A stretch of DNA of 64,000 nucleotides from Copromyces sp. CBS 386.78 (Eukaryota; Ascomycota; Sordariomycetes; Sordariales; Sordariaceae). A model generated the notes under the pieces. The model was not told the DNA's origin, ran no database searches, and saw nothing but the letters and a program-made list of their open reading frames with translations. The translations under genes were made by a program, and so were the position numbers. Numbering within the stretch: position 1 is the first letter of the stretch; the number at the start of each line of letters is the position of its first letter. The stretch spans positions 1 to 64,000 of the forward strand of contig MU839204.1 of assembly GCA_030685235.1 (NCBI GenBank), read 5' to 3'. This document shows, one piece after another, positions 1-13,599 of this stretch.

Positions 1-94
1 TTTATTTTTATTTTTATTTTTATTTTTATTTTTATTTTTATTTTTATTTTTATTTTTATTTTTATTTTTATTTTTATTTTTATTTTTATTTTTA
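1..94. repeat. (TTTTTA)n microsatellite
   Basis: An uninterrupted hexanucleotide array of about 15 units begins at the first base of the window, so it may extend further left. It is not the TTAGGG telomere repeat used by Neurospora. C-to-T changes could have produced it from a richer repeat, but that is only a guess. Confidence 0.9.
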
Positions 95-104
95 TCTTTA
101 CCGA

Positions 105-268
105 CTATCCACGGTCACATCCTTCAAAGTCGCATTTACCACGGTGAGTCGCATTCACCGCGGTCGCCTTTACCGCATTTACCACGGTCGCATTCACTAC
201 ATTCACTGCAATCGCATTTACCGCGGTCGTATTCACCGCGGTCGCATCCTCCACGGTCTTTCTACTAC
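105..268. repeat. 15-bp minisatellite (GTCGCATTTACCGCG-like)
   Basis: About ten imperfect copies of a 15-bp unit alternate CGCATTTACC/CGCATTCACC with GCGGT/ACGGT. Copies differ mostly by C/T transitions. The 60-aa minus-strand reading frame here is an artefact of the repeat period. Confidence 0.75.
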
Positions 269-500
269 TCTTTTCGATTTTTCTCAATAACTAGACCTCG
301 TAATACGATAGGAAACGTATAAAAATAACTGCATAATTGAGGCGAATATTTTGACGGTTTTTTTATTTGGATGTATTTTTTTATTAAGAAGAGGTATTGC
401 CGAGAGTTTAATGTATTGGCCTCCCGAATTTGGTAATTCAATAAAATTTCCTAATTGGGAATATAGGCTCCGCAATTAATTGCATTTAGCCCAGTATAGA

Positions 501-622
501 CAGAACCGCCGCTCCTTCCAGTTTCGGCGCTTCGATAGGTAGGCCCATAGACCACGACCTTTAGTGCGGTTCTTCTATATCACCTTTAGGCCCCCCGATC
601 GAAGCGCCTCCACGGTGGAAGG
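501..622. repeat. Structured, CG-richer inverted-repeat segment
   Basis: Two nested complementary pairs are visible: AGAACCGC (501-508) against GCGGTTCT (566-573), and GGCGCTTCGAT (526-536) against ATCGAAGCGCC (598-608). The second is flanked by CCTTCCA (514-520) and TGGAAGG (616-622). The segment keeps much more C+G than its surroundings. I recognise no RNA family. Confidence 0.45.
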
Positions 623-1192
623 ATGGGCGTTTCAATAATTACTAAAACTAATAATTAGTATTCCGGGAGGCACTATATCGATAATTAAAATTTAGTATAT
701 AACTAGGCGTATATTCCTTAAAAAAAGCTATTTAACGCTATTAATAATAATAATAAAAGTATTAAATTTAATAATTTCTAAAACTATAGTAAGAAACCTC
801 CGACTTTTTAATATTTAATAATAGCGGGTAATTAATAATACTTTTTATAATAGCCCCTATAGGATTTACGCCCCGTTTAAATATCGATACTAATTTCCAC
901 GTCTATAATAATTCCTAATCAATTTACTATAATTCAATTTCTTTAAATTCTATTTAAAATATTCTTAAAGATAATAATATAAATACCTACTTAATCTATT
1001 CCTTCCCGCTTCTAACCGTCCTATAAAATTAAATTAGCTAACGAATTAATTGATAAATATTTATCTTTTATTCCTAACGGTACTAATATTCTTTATATAA
1101 TTTATACGGTTAATAGATATTATATACGGGCTATACTTTAAACACGAAAAGATCTAATATACTTTTTCCTTCGATCCCGACTTTATTTTTAA

Positions 1193-1670
1193 TTTATTAA
1201 ACGTCTTCTATTAAAAGAAGAATTACCGTAGCGTTGAATTCGCTATAACGGGATTCCTCTCTATCGAAGATATATAAGGCCGCCCGAAGTAGAAAACTGT
1301 CTAAAGGAAGAATAACGTCTCAAATAGCTTAAAGAAAGCCTTCTAGGCTAATTCTCACCCGGCATTAAATCTATAGCCCCAAAACCACTAAACTAGAAGT
1401 ATATTAATTTCGAAATTAACGTTAATAAAAACTAAAATAGGAATTTTATATTTGGCTTATTAAACGTCTTCTATCGAAAGAAGAGTTATTATAGTATCGA
1501 ATTCGCCGCAACGGGATTTTTCTCTATCGAAAATATATAAGGCCGCCCGAAGTAGAAAACCGTCTAAAAGAAAAATAATATTTTAAATAGCTTAAAAAAA
1601 ACCTTCCGGGCCGATTCTTACCCAATATTAAATCTATAGCCCTAAAACTACTAAATCGGAAGCCGCCGGG
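1193..1670. repeat. Diverged direct repeat, about 215 bp x 2 (offset 263 bp)
   Basis: Copy 1 runs from about 1,193 to 1,410 and copy 2 from about 1,456 to 1,670. Both start TTATTAAACGTCTTCTAT and share AAGGCCGCCCGAAGTAGAAA near the middle. The mismatches I read are mainly C/T and G/A, in both directions, which fits two copies mutated independently by RIP. Confidence 0.7.
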
Positions 1671-3149
1671 CTAAAATATTAAAATACCCCCGAAAGCCGA
1701 TTATCCAGCGGGCTAACCCAAAATAACAGACTTCGAAAATTTACTTAATCTTTCTTAATAAATAATATTAATACTATAATAATAATTATCTATATACCTT
1801 ATTATATAAATTTATAAATATATTATATATATTATTTTTTAAGTCCCTTCTACTTCTCTTATTTCTACTTTTTACCAATACTAAAACGTATTAATTTCAA
1901 TTTCTATATTAAATTAGCTTATTTCCTTTTATAATTACGTTTAGATTTTTCTTATAGAATTATTATTAATAATTAAATAATAGTTTATATATTTAATATA
2001 AATTATTGAAAGGGGGGCTTATATAGCGAAGAATCTTTTTTATATTTTCGTTCGAATTCCGGCAGCGAAAATTTTTATTTATATTTTCATTCGGATTCTA
2101 TTTATAACTCTATAATAAATAATTAGATAACGGTCTACAAATTAAATATAAATTATTAAAACCGTAGGTAGAACCTAAACGAAAATACAAATAAGATTCT
2201 TCGCTAGCGGAACCCGAATAAAAACGTAAAAAAAATTCGTAAAGATTTATTCGGTAGTAACGAATTTAATAACTTTAAATAACGAACGGGAAAAATCCTA
2301 TATAATTATTTCTTCGTTACCATTATTTTTTACTTAAATAGTTAAATATTTTTACGAGGAAGTAAAAGGGAATCGGTATTCGAAACCTATTTTCGGCGAT
2401 ACTTTTAAGGAGTTTAAAACTTTCGATGTAATGAACTATATTATATACCTTTATAATAATAATAGAATGACCGTCTTTATATTCCTAAAATTAACCTAAG
2501 TAACCGTTATTAATAATATATTTAATAAAGTCTATCTTCTAAAAAAAGTCGAATAGGAATTAAAAATATACGTAATTATCGGACATTTAGTAAATTCTAA
2601 CGAATAGCGCGAAATAAAGAACGGTATTAATTTATTAATTAAAATTAATTCGAAATATAGTTTCGTAATTGGGGCGTTATAATATAAATAATTGTAATAT
2701 TATATAGGGGCGAAAATAGATTTAAGGAAAGTAGGATATTAAATTTGGATTAATAGCGTTAAAATTAAAAAGGATGAATTATAATATATATATAAACTAT
2801 TTACTTTCATATCCTTCAGCCTTTCCTTTATAATAAAATATATTAACACGCTATATCTTATTTAATATACGCTAAATAAGATTTTATATAGTTATATAAG
2901 GGACAATTTCTAAAGGTAGCATAATATACAAATATAAAAGTAAATTGATAGTCCGAATTAAAGTAGCCTCCTTAGGATAATAGTATAACAATTTAATAAA
3001 GAGCGTTTAATTTTCGAAAGGGAGTTTAATAAAAGTTTCCTATTCAATACCCTTATTATATAAACCGTATATAGAATATAGCAATAATATACAATCTTAT
3101 AAATCTTTATTAATTTAACTTTTTAAAACGAATAAGCGAAATTTATATA

Positions 3150-3535
3150 ATTAAAAACGGTAAGGCGACCCTAATTAAAAGCGGAAAGGAGACCCCGATT
3201 AAGGATAGAAGGGGGACTCCGATTAAAAACGGAAAAAGGACCCCGATTAAGGACAGAAGGAGGACCCTAATTAAAGACGGAAGGGGGACCCCAATTAAGG
3301 ACGGAAGGGGGACCCTAATTAAAAATAAAAAAAAGGCCGTAATTAAGGACGGAAGGAAGGCCGTAATTAAAGACGGAAGGAGGGCCGCAATTAAGGACAG
3401 AAGGAGGGCCGTAATTAGGGACGGAAGGAAGGCCGCAATTAAGGACGGAAGGAAGGCCGCGATTAAGGACGGAAGGAGGGCCGCGATTAGGGACGGAAAG
3501 AAGGCTACAATTAAAGACGGGAAGGTCGTCGGAAT
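3150..3535. repeat. 24-bp minisatellite, about 16 copies
   Basis: The unit is close to GGCCGTAATTAAGGACGGAA plus GGAA, varying to GGACCCC at the left. Because 24 is a multiple of three, an uninterrupted 133-aa minus-strand frame appears, reading as an 8-residue (FLPSLIAA-type) repeat. I treat that frame as fortuitous. The array is purine-rich on the plus strand and keeps more G than its surroundings. Confidence 0.88.
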
Positions 3536-3861
3536 TAAAGCCAAAATTAATTAAATTATTATTGTAAATAAAGAATAAAATATCGCCCCTACGATTTAAA
3601 GTATTAAAATTTATATACGAAGGATTATTAATATAAATAATTATTTTACCTTTACCCTTTTCTATAGTAGTATAGCGCCGACCGGTAGTATAAGAATCGT
3701 CGATTAAATTAGAAAATATACCGCCGACTATAGGGGATAAATTAAATAAAATCGAAAGTAGGACTTTATAAAGCTTAAGATAATTAGAAACTATATCGTT
3801 AAATAATTAACTACTAAATAGGGATTAAAGTAAATAATATACAATAAAAATAACGATTAGT

Positions 3862-4315
3862 CGCCTATATATATACTAATAATTTAGGAATAGACTTAAA
3901 TACTAATCTCTATTCGGGTTAAACGTAAATAGGATTACTCTTAAACGACGGGTATAAATTAAATAGGAGAGAACGAAATAGGAAATCGCCTATATATATA
4001 CTAGTAATTTAGGAATAGATTTAAATACCGGTCTTTATTTAAATTAAGCGTAAATAGGACTACTCTTAAACAATAAATATAAATTGGGTAAGAGAGAACA
4101 AAATAGGAAGTCGCCTATATATATATTAATAATTTAAGAATAAACCTAAATACCAGTCTCTATTCGGGTTAAATATAAATAGGATTACTTTTAAACAACG
4201 GGTATAAATTGGGTAGAAGAGAACGAAATAAGAAATCGCCTATATATACGCTAGTAATTTAGGAATAGATTTAAATACTAATCTCTATTCGGATTAGGCG
4301 TAAATAGGATTACTC
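3862..4315. repeat. 125-bp satellite, 3.6 copies
   Basis: Units start with CGCCTATATATA at 3,862, 3,987, 4,112 and 4,237, an exact 125-bp period. Each contains AATTTAGGAATAGA and AAATAGGATTACT blocks. Copies differ by scattered C/T and G/A changes. The last unit breaks off near 4,315. Confidence 0.85.
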
Positions 4316-5420
4316 CCGGATTATAATTTGTAAAGTAGCCGAAAAAAATAGTATAGGAGAATATAAAAATAATAAAGGAGAAGATAGGAATAGAAGGGTT
4401 CTAAATAAAAATAGAATTATAAGGGAGAATAAATTTAAATAGGGTATTATACCTTTTATATTACCCTTCGGCTAAAGTAGTACCTATTAAGCTATTAATT
4501 TAATTAAAGTTAAAATAAAATATAATACATTAGGGATAAAAATTAATATAAAGAAAAGTAAGGATAAACGAATACCGAAAATATAATAAAGTTAATTATT
4601 AAAGGGAAAGAAAAGGACGTATAAGCTAATAATATAATCCCTTATATTATTAAACAATTATTAACTAATTAATTATAATCTTTAAGTATAAAAGTTCAAT
4701 TATTTAATAAACCCCGGCATATTCTTTTAATAATTTTTATTAATATTATATATATCAACTATATAATTATTAATATTCTTATCTTTTATTTAATTATTAA
4801 ATATTATATAATTAAATAATTTGCGGAAATTAGGTAGGTAGGCCAATACATATCGAAATATATTAAAGTCTATAATTACCTATCGGTATAAAGAGTATAT
4901 TAAAACGGACCTATTTGGGCGCTTATACTAAAGTTCGTATCCTTTTACTAAATAGAGAATAATAATTATATAACCGAAATAACTAAATTTATACATTAAA
5001 ATAAAGACGCTAATCGAATATATAAAAAACCTCACTTTATCAGCGTAATAAAAATATAATTAATATTATACTAATATATATATTAAATATACTTTATCTC
5101 CTAATAATTTTAAAAGTATCGAAGATAGGAAATAGCCCTAATTAGCCGAAAAAATCCTATAGGGGGCAACGCTAAATAATATTTTATATTTAACCTAATA
5201 GGTAGTAAAATAACCGCCGGAACCTATAGTAAAATAAATAATTAATTTACTATCCTTCTAATTAATAGAATTAATAAAAGTAAAAATCGACTTATATAAT
5301 AAACGATTAATAAAGCCTAATTATAATATATTAAATTATATAATAAATAAATATCGGGATCCTCCACTTTTCTAATATAAGACGGCTAATAAAAATAATA
5401 ATTTCTAATCTAATTCTATA

Positions 5421-5468
5421 TTTAAATCCTATAAGGGGCGAACCGTATTTACCCCTATTAAATTTAAA
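5421..5468. repeat. Short hairpin element (TTTAAATCCTATA... family), copy 1
   Basis: Left arm TTTAAATCCTATAAGGGG and right arm CCCCTATTAAATTTAAA flank a loop of about 13 bp. It belongs to a set of short inverted repeats sharing the core TTTAAATCCTATAGGGG. Related copies are at 7,350-7,394, 17,099-17,147 and 18,664-18,713. Confidence 0.6.
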
Positions 5469-5561
5469 TATACTTATTAAATTTATTATTATTTAATCCG
5501 CAACTTCGGAAATTACTATATTCTAAACTATTATTACTATAATTATTATTATTACCAATTT

Positions 5562-5775
5562 TATTATCCGCCGAATCGCTATTACTCTAATTATTTTCCA
5601 CCGAAACGCCTTCTTCAATATCCAATATATCTTTACCACTCCTAACGGAAATATATTTATTATACTTATTGTCCGCCAAATTGCTATTACTTTAATTATC
5701 TTCTACCGAAGCGCCCTTTTTAATATCTAATATATCCGCGCTACTCTTTAAAGAAGTATAACTATTATACCTATT
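5562..5775. repeat. 105-bp tandem duplication, 2 copies
   Basis: TCCGCC blocks recur at about 5,567 and 5,672 and both copies continue with a GCTATTACT.TAATTAT block. The similarity lasts for the whole unit with transition differences. The period is 35 codons, but no open frame survives. Confidence 0.6.
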
Positions 5776-5789
5776 ATTTACCAGTTACG

Positions 5790-6280
5790 GATATATTGAG
5801 TTGGGGCGTTTTTGTCAGAGTAGATGTCGGGATACTTGTAGAGCTACGACACTAAGGAGCGGATCTACTCCAGGGCTGAACAGGGTTAAAGATAGAAAAG
5901 CATAAGAAGGATGGCATCCCCTTTCAAACCATAGACAACCAAGCAAGAAAAAAGGAACAACGAATTGAATACCAACATTCTTAAAATCTTTGCAATACTC
6001 CTTTTGAAGTCTTTAATCACATTCGTGAAGTGCCTTCTATCTCCTTTAATACCGACCTCCAAATCCGCACCTTGCTATCTTAAAAAAAGTATAGAGGTAA
6101 AGCTCTACTTTACTTTCTATCTTTCCTTTTAGTAGTTTTATAGCTGTAATTTAACAACTCCATCCAGTTCTACGGACAAAATTATCAGCTCTGGATCTGC
6201 TCCTCGCTATACAAGTTTGTATAGTGTGGCCCCGTTCCTTTATTGGTGTGGTTTTGCTTCATTTCAATATATTAAAGTAC
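5790..6280. other. Island of near-normal composition inside the RIP tract
   Basis: About 490 bp keep ordinary C+G and CpA/TpG content between heavily RIP-mutated flanks. Near its ends are related inverted segments: GAGCGGATCTACTCCAGGGC at about 5,857 and AGCTCTGGATCTGCTC at about 6,189. It holds no ORF of useful length. It could be a solo LTR or another short insertion that arrived after RIP, or a unique sequence never subject to RIP. No target-site duplication was found. Confidence 0.4.
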
Positions 6281-9183
6281 AAACGTTTTATACTAAAAAA
6301 ATCGTTAAAAATTAAAGTAAGTCGCTTCTTATAGGGGGTAAAAGCTTTTTCCACCTTACCTATTATTTTTATATATTTATTACCGAAAAAGGTTAAAACG
6401 TCCACCTTATTAATAATAATATCGTTCTAGCCTATTTAAGTAGCTAAATTATTCTATTCCGCCTTGTAGAATTATACTTCGGACTTCAATAATCTAATTA
6501 GGGCTAACGTTAAATTCGTTAAATATTCCGCCTTTATATTTATTAAAAATAAAATATTAACCGTACTTTATAATTCTTTAAAATTTAAAGTAGAATAATT
6601 AAAGTCTTTACTATAGCGATTAATAAATATAAGGCCGAGAATAAATAATAATTTTATAATAAATTCCTATTTAAATCCTTCTATTTCGAAAGTCTCTTTA
6701 TTAACCGTATAATATATAACTATTTATAAATAAACGTAATTAATATTCTACGCGTAGGGTAATATATACGCTTTAATATCCTATAAAAGTTTAACGACCT
6801 ATAAAAACCTATTAAAATTATAAGTAAGGATCGTTTTAACCGCTTTATAAATAATAATAAATTTTAATACTTACGACTTTATACCTTTAATAAGAATAAG
6901 CGACGGTTAAAGGGTATAGACCTACTAATAAAAGAAATTAATATAATTAGTCGGGTAAATTTTATAAAGGGAATAAAGTAAAAATAAACCTTTCGTATAA
7001 TATATTCTTCTTATTAATCCGAAATTATATTATTAATTTATAGTAAATATTATATAACCGGTTTAGTTTACCTAATTCGGTAGAGGCGGCCGATATATTA
7101 GAGAATAATTAATATATTTTATATAAATCCTAGACCGATTCTAATAGAATATTATACGTATGTATTCAAGCTGATAATATTTATATTAAAATTAAAAATT
7201 AAAATATCGACGGTAGTATAAAATATATTCTACTCTTAAATAATATTAACTTACTTTTAGGGAAATTAATTCAATATAATTACCCGGACTTCGAAATTAA
7301 TTTTCTATAAAATAGAATAGAGGGTCCTAAAGAAATTAAATTATAAGTAAATTTAATAGGGGGGGGGGAAGTTTACCCCCTATAAGAATTAAACGTAAAA
7401 CGGGCGGGTTTACTTATATTTATATTTAAAAATACTTAATTATAATAAGAATACGCTATTTCTAACTTTATATATTAAAGTACTTTCGGAATACCTACGT
7501 CTATAAAAGGGATTAATTATACGCCTAAATAATTATTTATATATAATTAATTAGCAATAGAACGTCCGGATCCTTATTTAAATCAAATATATATATAAAA
7601 TAAACCGCCGTCGAACCCCAATTTTATTAAATAATCGACTTTATCTACCCCGAAACTTAGATTGCCCTTTAATTTCTTTTTTCTAATAATCTCCTAGAAA
7701 AGTTCTTTATTAGCCGCTTTATACTATTCAACTTTCGATCGCTCCTCCCGCCCAATTTCGTTATCGATCTATAATATATCCTAAACCTAAATATCCTAAG
7801 TAAAAAATTATAAACCCCGTATTAGGATAAACTTAAATTCCTAGGGCTATTCGCTAATATCGAAATTAGTAAGGAATTAGGCCTCTTTAATCTTTTTAAT
7901 AACTAATATTAAGGTCTTATTAATTAATACGGCTATTTTACTAGTTAACCGGGTATATTTTAAGTAAATTTAATAGATCTTTATTTTAGGGATACTCGTA
8001 GAGGGGTAAACTACTTCCCTATTAAAGAATATTAATAGAGTATTTATTCCCTGAAATAAAAAGAAAACCTAGGATTATTATATAATTTTATTAATCGCCG
8101 TACTAGTAATAGCGCTTTACTTAGAAATAGTCCGTTAAATATTTAAATATAATATTTATTATTTAAAGCCCTACTACTCGTTAATCTTTCTAAAACGAAT
8201 AATCTAAGCCGCAATTATTCTTAGGCTAAATACGTAATTTAAGTTAGTACTATTGTAAATATCCCTGGTAAAGTCGCTAACGTTAAACCTATCCTCTAAT
8301 TTAAAATCGATACTAGCGTTATCCTAGAATATTATTATAAATACCCTAAGGTTAAAAAATACTATTCAATATAAATATAGCCGAATAAAAGACGGTCTAT
8401 TCGCGGGGAATTACGCGAATTTACTACTAAATAACGCTTTCGGGGTTATATAAGAATTGCGCTTTATTTATAATAATACGGGCGAAGCGGACGCCTTTAT
8501 AACGTAATATTTTTAATTTGTATTATCTTCTATTAATTACCTTTTTACCCTCTATATTATTATTAAATATTAATATATAAAATAATATTAAACGGCCGGA
8601 TAAATCCTATAGGGGAAGGGTACTAAATTTAATATATATATTATAACAATCATCCTTAAATACTTTAGAAATAACGTTCTCCGTATTATTATTAAAGTTT
8701 TTATACTTTTATTTCCATTTAGAAGAAAATCGCTAAATAAATTTATCGAAGTATTAAAAGCTATTATATTAGTACCACTTATCCAACGAAGAATACTATT
8801 TTTTATAGACCTTTACTTAATAGGAGAAATACGTCGAAATAACCGCTAAAATAATAATTTTAATAATATTTAAGGAAGACCTTTTATTAATATACTATAA
8901 TATTAAAACGTTAAAAATATCCTACGTAAATATACGAATATACTTTAAATTATTTATTAATACTAATTTAAATTCGTTAAAGAAGTAATATACGTTAAAG
9001 GCATCCTTAAAAGCATATATAACTTTATTAAATATCTATATAATTAAGGCGGCCGGTATAAGGACTAGCGTCGGGTATACTTTTATAAGCCCGCCGCTAA
9101 CTACAATTTTCTTTAATGCCGTATAGTAAAATAAAACGGTAGTAAAATATATAATTATTTTACTTATACCAACTTCGTTAATA

Positions 9184-9188
9184 AATAT
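9184..9188. repeat. Left target-site duplication AATAT
   Basis: The five bases before the 5' LTR are identical to those after the 3' LTR (17,021-17,025). A 5-bp duplication is typical of Ty3/gypsy integration. Confidence 0.85.
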
Positions 9189-9545
9189 TGTCACAGGGTT
9201 ATCTATGACTGACTAACCGTCCTATATCGCTGCCTTCACCACGGCAATAGTTGCCGGGTTAATAGTATGCTCTAATTAGCTATAGACACCTAGTATAGCA
9301 GATACGGCTGAACGCATCTAATATCTAACTGGCTGCGGTTATTAGCCTACCCCTATCGCCAAGGCTATATAAATTATATTAGCTTATAGGATAATTTATA
9401 GAATAATCTATAGGATAATTAAGCTATATAGGCTATATATTCACTATATATAAATAGCTATTAAAGCTCCCCCAAATAGTTTCCTCTTCTTCGTATAATT
9501 ACGAATATTTTTATAAATATTTAACGTTCGCTTTGCCCTGTAATA
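9189..9545 (+). repeat. 5' LTR (357 bp)
   Basis: Aligned base for base with the 3' LTR without gaps. Its left (outer) half is close to the presumed original, while its right (inner) half carries about 28 extra C-to-T or G-to-A changes. It starts TGTCACAGGG and ends CCCTGTAATA. Confidence 0.93.
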
Positions 9546-11543
9546 GTTAATTATATTTAATTATTACGCTACGAACGTATATTTTTTCAAACGTACGTTA
9601 TTTAATATAATTAAGCGACGCTACTAATCGTTAGAGAATAGGAAGTTACGAAAACCCGAATTTATAACTCTAAGTAATAATAATATTATTATAAACGAAA
9701 GTATCCTCTTAAATACCCCGTAGTAAATTTAATTGCTAGGATATATTATAAACGACGATATCGAAATATTTAATATATTAAATTATACCGAAGAGCCGGA
9801 AAGTTTAAAAGTACTAATAGAGAATTCTAACCCCCTTACTAATAAAGAAGTCTATTTAATAACTTTAAATAACTTCCTTCGTACTAATATAGTTATAATT
9901 TTTATTATAACCGTTATTTAATATTCAACGAAGGTTAAACCTATTTATAATAGTACCTTTATCGACTCCTTCGGCTTAATTAAAGGAAGAATATTTTAAA
10001 TAATTATTAATCTTATTACCCGAATAATTAAAATACTTAATTATTATTTTACTACTATTACTAAAGAATTTCGGAACTTTTAATCTAAATTCTAATTTAA
10101 AAAAGAATAATATATTAATATTTTCGACGAACGTAAATAAATTCTAAAGGACCTTCACTAAATTTAGGAAGAACTTTATTAGGCTTATACTAAATTTAAT
10201 AACGTACGAAACTTCACTTAGAAAATACAAACCGTTCTCGCTATAAATTAGTAAAATTATTATAACGCCTAAATTACTATAAACGGTAGTACGGGTATAG
10301 TAAAGTATTAAAAGCCGCTCCTCCTAAACCTTAAACCCTTTATAGCTATTTAAAGGGACTATATTAAATATAATAAAGCGTATTTAATATAGAAAAGCCG
10401 TATCCTTTCCGTTTAAACTTTAAATACTATTAAATTCCTTAACGAAAGGATTAAAATCGCTTATGTAAATTATTTACTTAGTTTTAAAATAATTATTATA
10501 ATTAATAAAAATATTTAGAAAATCCTTATAAACTTTAATAATCCCGAGGTTTAGTAATAAAAAATAAGTATCGAATTCTTATCTTTCTTAAATATTCGTT
10601 ATAATAATACGGATTTACGCCTAAATACCGCCTACAAATTTAATAAATTTAAATAAGGAAACTATTTCTTCGTCGACTTCGAAATAAAGTATATTAAAAC
10701 CGTTAACCGCTATAATTTAAATAATATTATAAAAATATACTACTTATAGAATAAAATCTCCTAAAAACTCTATACCTCCCTTATTTATTAACGAACCCTC
10801 TCCGCTAAAAATAATTTTAAAAAATAATTATTATTCTATTGCGATTTTACGCGTAATATTGAAGACGACGACTATAGGTCTAAATCTGCTACTAGTAAAA
10901 TTTCTAATTCGAATTCTAATAATAATTCGGGAAAGATTATTAATAAAGGAAGTAATATTATAAATTTTAATACTATTTACGTTTTACGTACTATTTATAA
11001 TAATATTATTAAATATTGGAATAAGAATAACTTATATTGTAAATATAGAAAAGAAGGGTATATTATAAAGAATTATTGTAATAGTATTAATTACGGCGAT
11101 CGCAGCCCCTAAATTAATAATAAGGGAGGCCGAGGAAGTAATAAAAGAAGCCGAAGTAACCGAAGAAGAGGTAGAAGAGGCCGGGGAGGTAGAAGTTCTA
11201 ATTAAAATATTAGGAACGTTAATAATATTAGTAATATTAATATTAATCCCCCGGTACTTAGTTAACGGGGATATAGCAATAATATAAACCTTTATACTAT
11301 AAACGTTAGAAAAGAAGACGAAGGCGAAGAATATTATAATAATAACGTAGGTAATAATTAAAGAAATAATTAAATTTTATAAATAATTATTTATAAAGGC
11401 GAAAAAGGTTTATAAGAAGAAGGAAGGAGCTATTTAGAAATTTAAAAATAATTATTATTAATTTACTAAATAATTTCTATTAAAATTTATTATTTCTTTC
11501 CTTTTATTTATCCCTCGGACTATATAAAATTTATTATACAACT

Positions 11544-11570
11544 TTCGTCGATAATAGTTATATAGTATTT
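11544..11570 (+). pseudogene. Relic of retroviral-type protease active site
   Basis: The frame reads F-V-D-N-S-Y, where the family has an Asp-Ser/Thr-Gly triad. The first Asp survives; the next two residues are altered by G-to-A changes. It lies between the Gag remnant and the reverse transcriptase remnant, as expected. Confidence 0.55.
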
Positions 11571-13599
11571 ACTTTTATCTACCGTTCTTTTATAAGGAAA
11601 AATAAATTCGCTATATTTAAACTCTTAGAACCTAAAAAACTAATTTTTACTAATAGTATTATAAAAGGGCTTATTATTAAAGGACTTATAGCGAACCTTT
11701 ATATTAATTATTATTTAGAAAATATTACGTTTTTAATTTATAATATCTCCCCTAATTATTCTATTATTTTAGAATTACTTTAATTTAGGAAATATAAGCC
11801 GTATATCTTTTAAATAGAAGGGAAAGTCTAATTTATTAATTAGTATATTAATCGATACCTCCTATCGGATTTCCCCGTTTCCCTATAGAACGTCCCCAAT
11901 ATATAGAACTGCTCTCCTAATAATTCGCGTTATTAATTTTATATAACGACAGTAAATGAACGGGATAAAAGAATATTACTAAATATTTTAAAAATATCAG
12001 GGCTTCTATTTAAAATAAATAATTATATTAGCTGGATAAAAGGCAATTTAATAGATTATTCGATTCCAATCCCTACGGAGGGATTTGTACGTAGCGATAT
12101 TTAGCCGCTGAAGCTACTATTTTACTAAAATCTATTAAAATATTAAATTCTAAGGGATTAATACTTAATCCCTATAAAAGGATTTAGATACGGTAATATT
12201 TAACCGCCGGGGCTATTACCTCGCTAGAATCTAATAGAATATTAAACTTTAAAGGATTGATTACCGCCTTATTAAAATTTAAAAGAATTTTAAAATTTAA
12301 AATACTACCCCGGAACTACTAATAGAAATATTAATAAGATTACCGGTAGAATAGATTACTATTATTAAAGTTTAAAAGAATTTTAGAATTTAAAATACTA
12401 TCCTAAGACTATTAATAAAAATATCGATAAGACTACTAATAAAGTAGATTACTATTATTAATATTTAGAATTACTATTAAAAGCTAATTTTAATTCCGTA
12501 CCGCTCCTATACTAATAGGAGCCTCGCTAGAATATATTAAGGCTATTATAGTTTTAAGACTGTATCCCCTATAAAAGACCGGAACGTAGCGATATTTAAA
12601 TATTAGAATTATTACTAAAAAATAATTCTATTTCTATTCCGCCCCCCTATTGTAAGCCCTACGAAAGCTACCCTAAAGGTAAAGCCTACAACTTTTATAA
12701 ATTTTATAAAGCCGACGAAAATCTTTATTTAAAATAGGGGGCGTAGCTGTACTGCTGCGACCTCTTTTTATATTATTTTAAATTTCCCGTTAAAAAATTT
12801 ACTGGAAATGTAGTTTTATTAGATTATAACGCGCCAAAATAGGTAGTAGAACCTTTTATACCCGCGCCGCCTTATAAAAAAGTAAAAGGCGTAAGGAATT
12901 CCCCCGGTACCGTTTATTTAATTATAAAGCGGTTTAGAATAATCGAAAGATAAATTAATGCCTAAAATATACGTAATATTAACGCTACTGCCTTCAATTT
13001 CCTATACGAAATATACGATTTATAACTTTACTTTACGAATTATATAAAAATCTACCGATTAACGGCCCTCTATAAAATTAATACTTATAATAACTTTATT
13101 AAAGAAATAGCTTAGGATATTATAAATAATAAAGGTAAGTAATATAAGGACTACTTTTTAAAGCGTTTTTACGAATTTATTAATGCGTACGTAGGGGATA
13201 TAGATTAAAAAGAATTAGTAGCCGTTGAAATTGCCCGAACCGCTATTCTTATAGGCGACTTAAATATAAACGTACTTATATACAAAGCTATTATTATAAA
13301 GATTATAGAAGAAAACGTATTAATATTCTATAAAAAAGTTGACCGACTTCCGAAAATTAATGAGGAAATTAAATTCAAATTCCTATATAAGTATTAGAGA
13401 AGGATTAACGCTTTCCGTACTAAAAAAGCGAATAAATTTCTGCCCTATCGAATATACGATTATAAGATTGAATTTATACTAGGGGAAAAGCCGCCGAATG
13501 CTTATTACCGACCGGTTTTACTTATAGAAATAGTTATTATTAAAAAATAAATCGACGGTTAATTAGAAAACGGTTTTATTAAACCTTCCTAATCCTAAG

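Noticed and set aside
1..94. Telomere at the left end
   Set aside because: The array is (TTTTTA)n rather than TTAGGG, and it gives no evidence for a chromosome end.
3143..3544. 133-aa minus-strand ORF with an 8-residue repeat
   Set aside because: Its openness follows from a 24-bp minisatellite (a multiple of three) in RIP DNA. There is no start context or domain.
9733..9921. 62-aa plus-strand ORF inside the retrotransposon
   Set aside because: A surviving fragment of the decayed Gag frame, not an independent gene.
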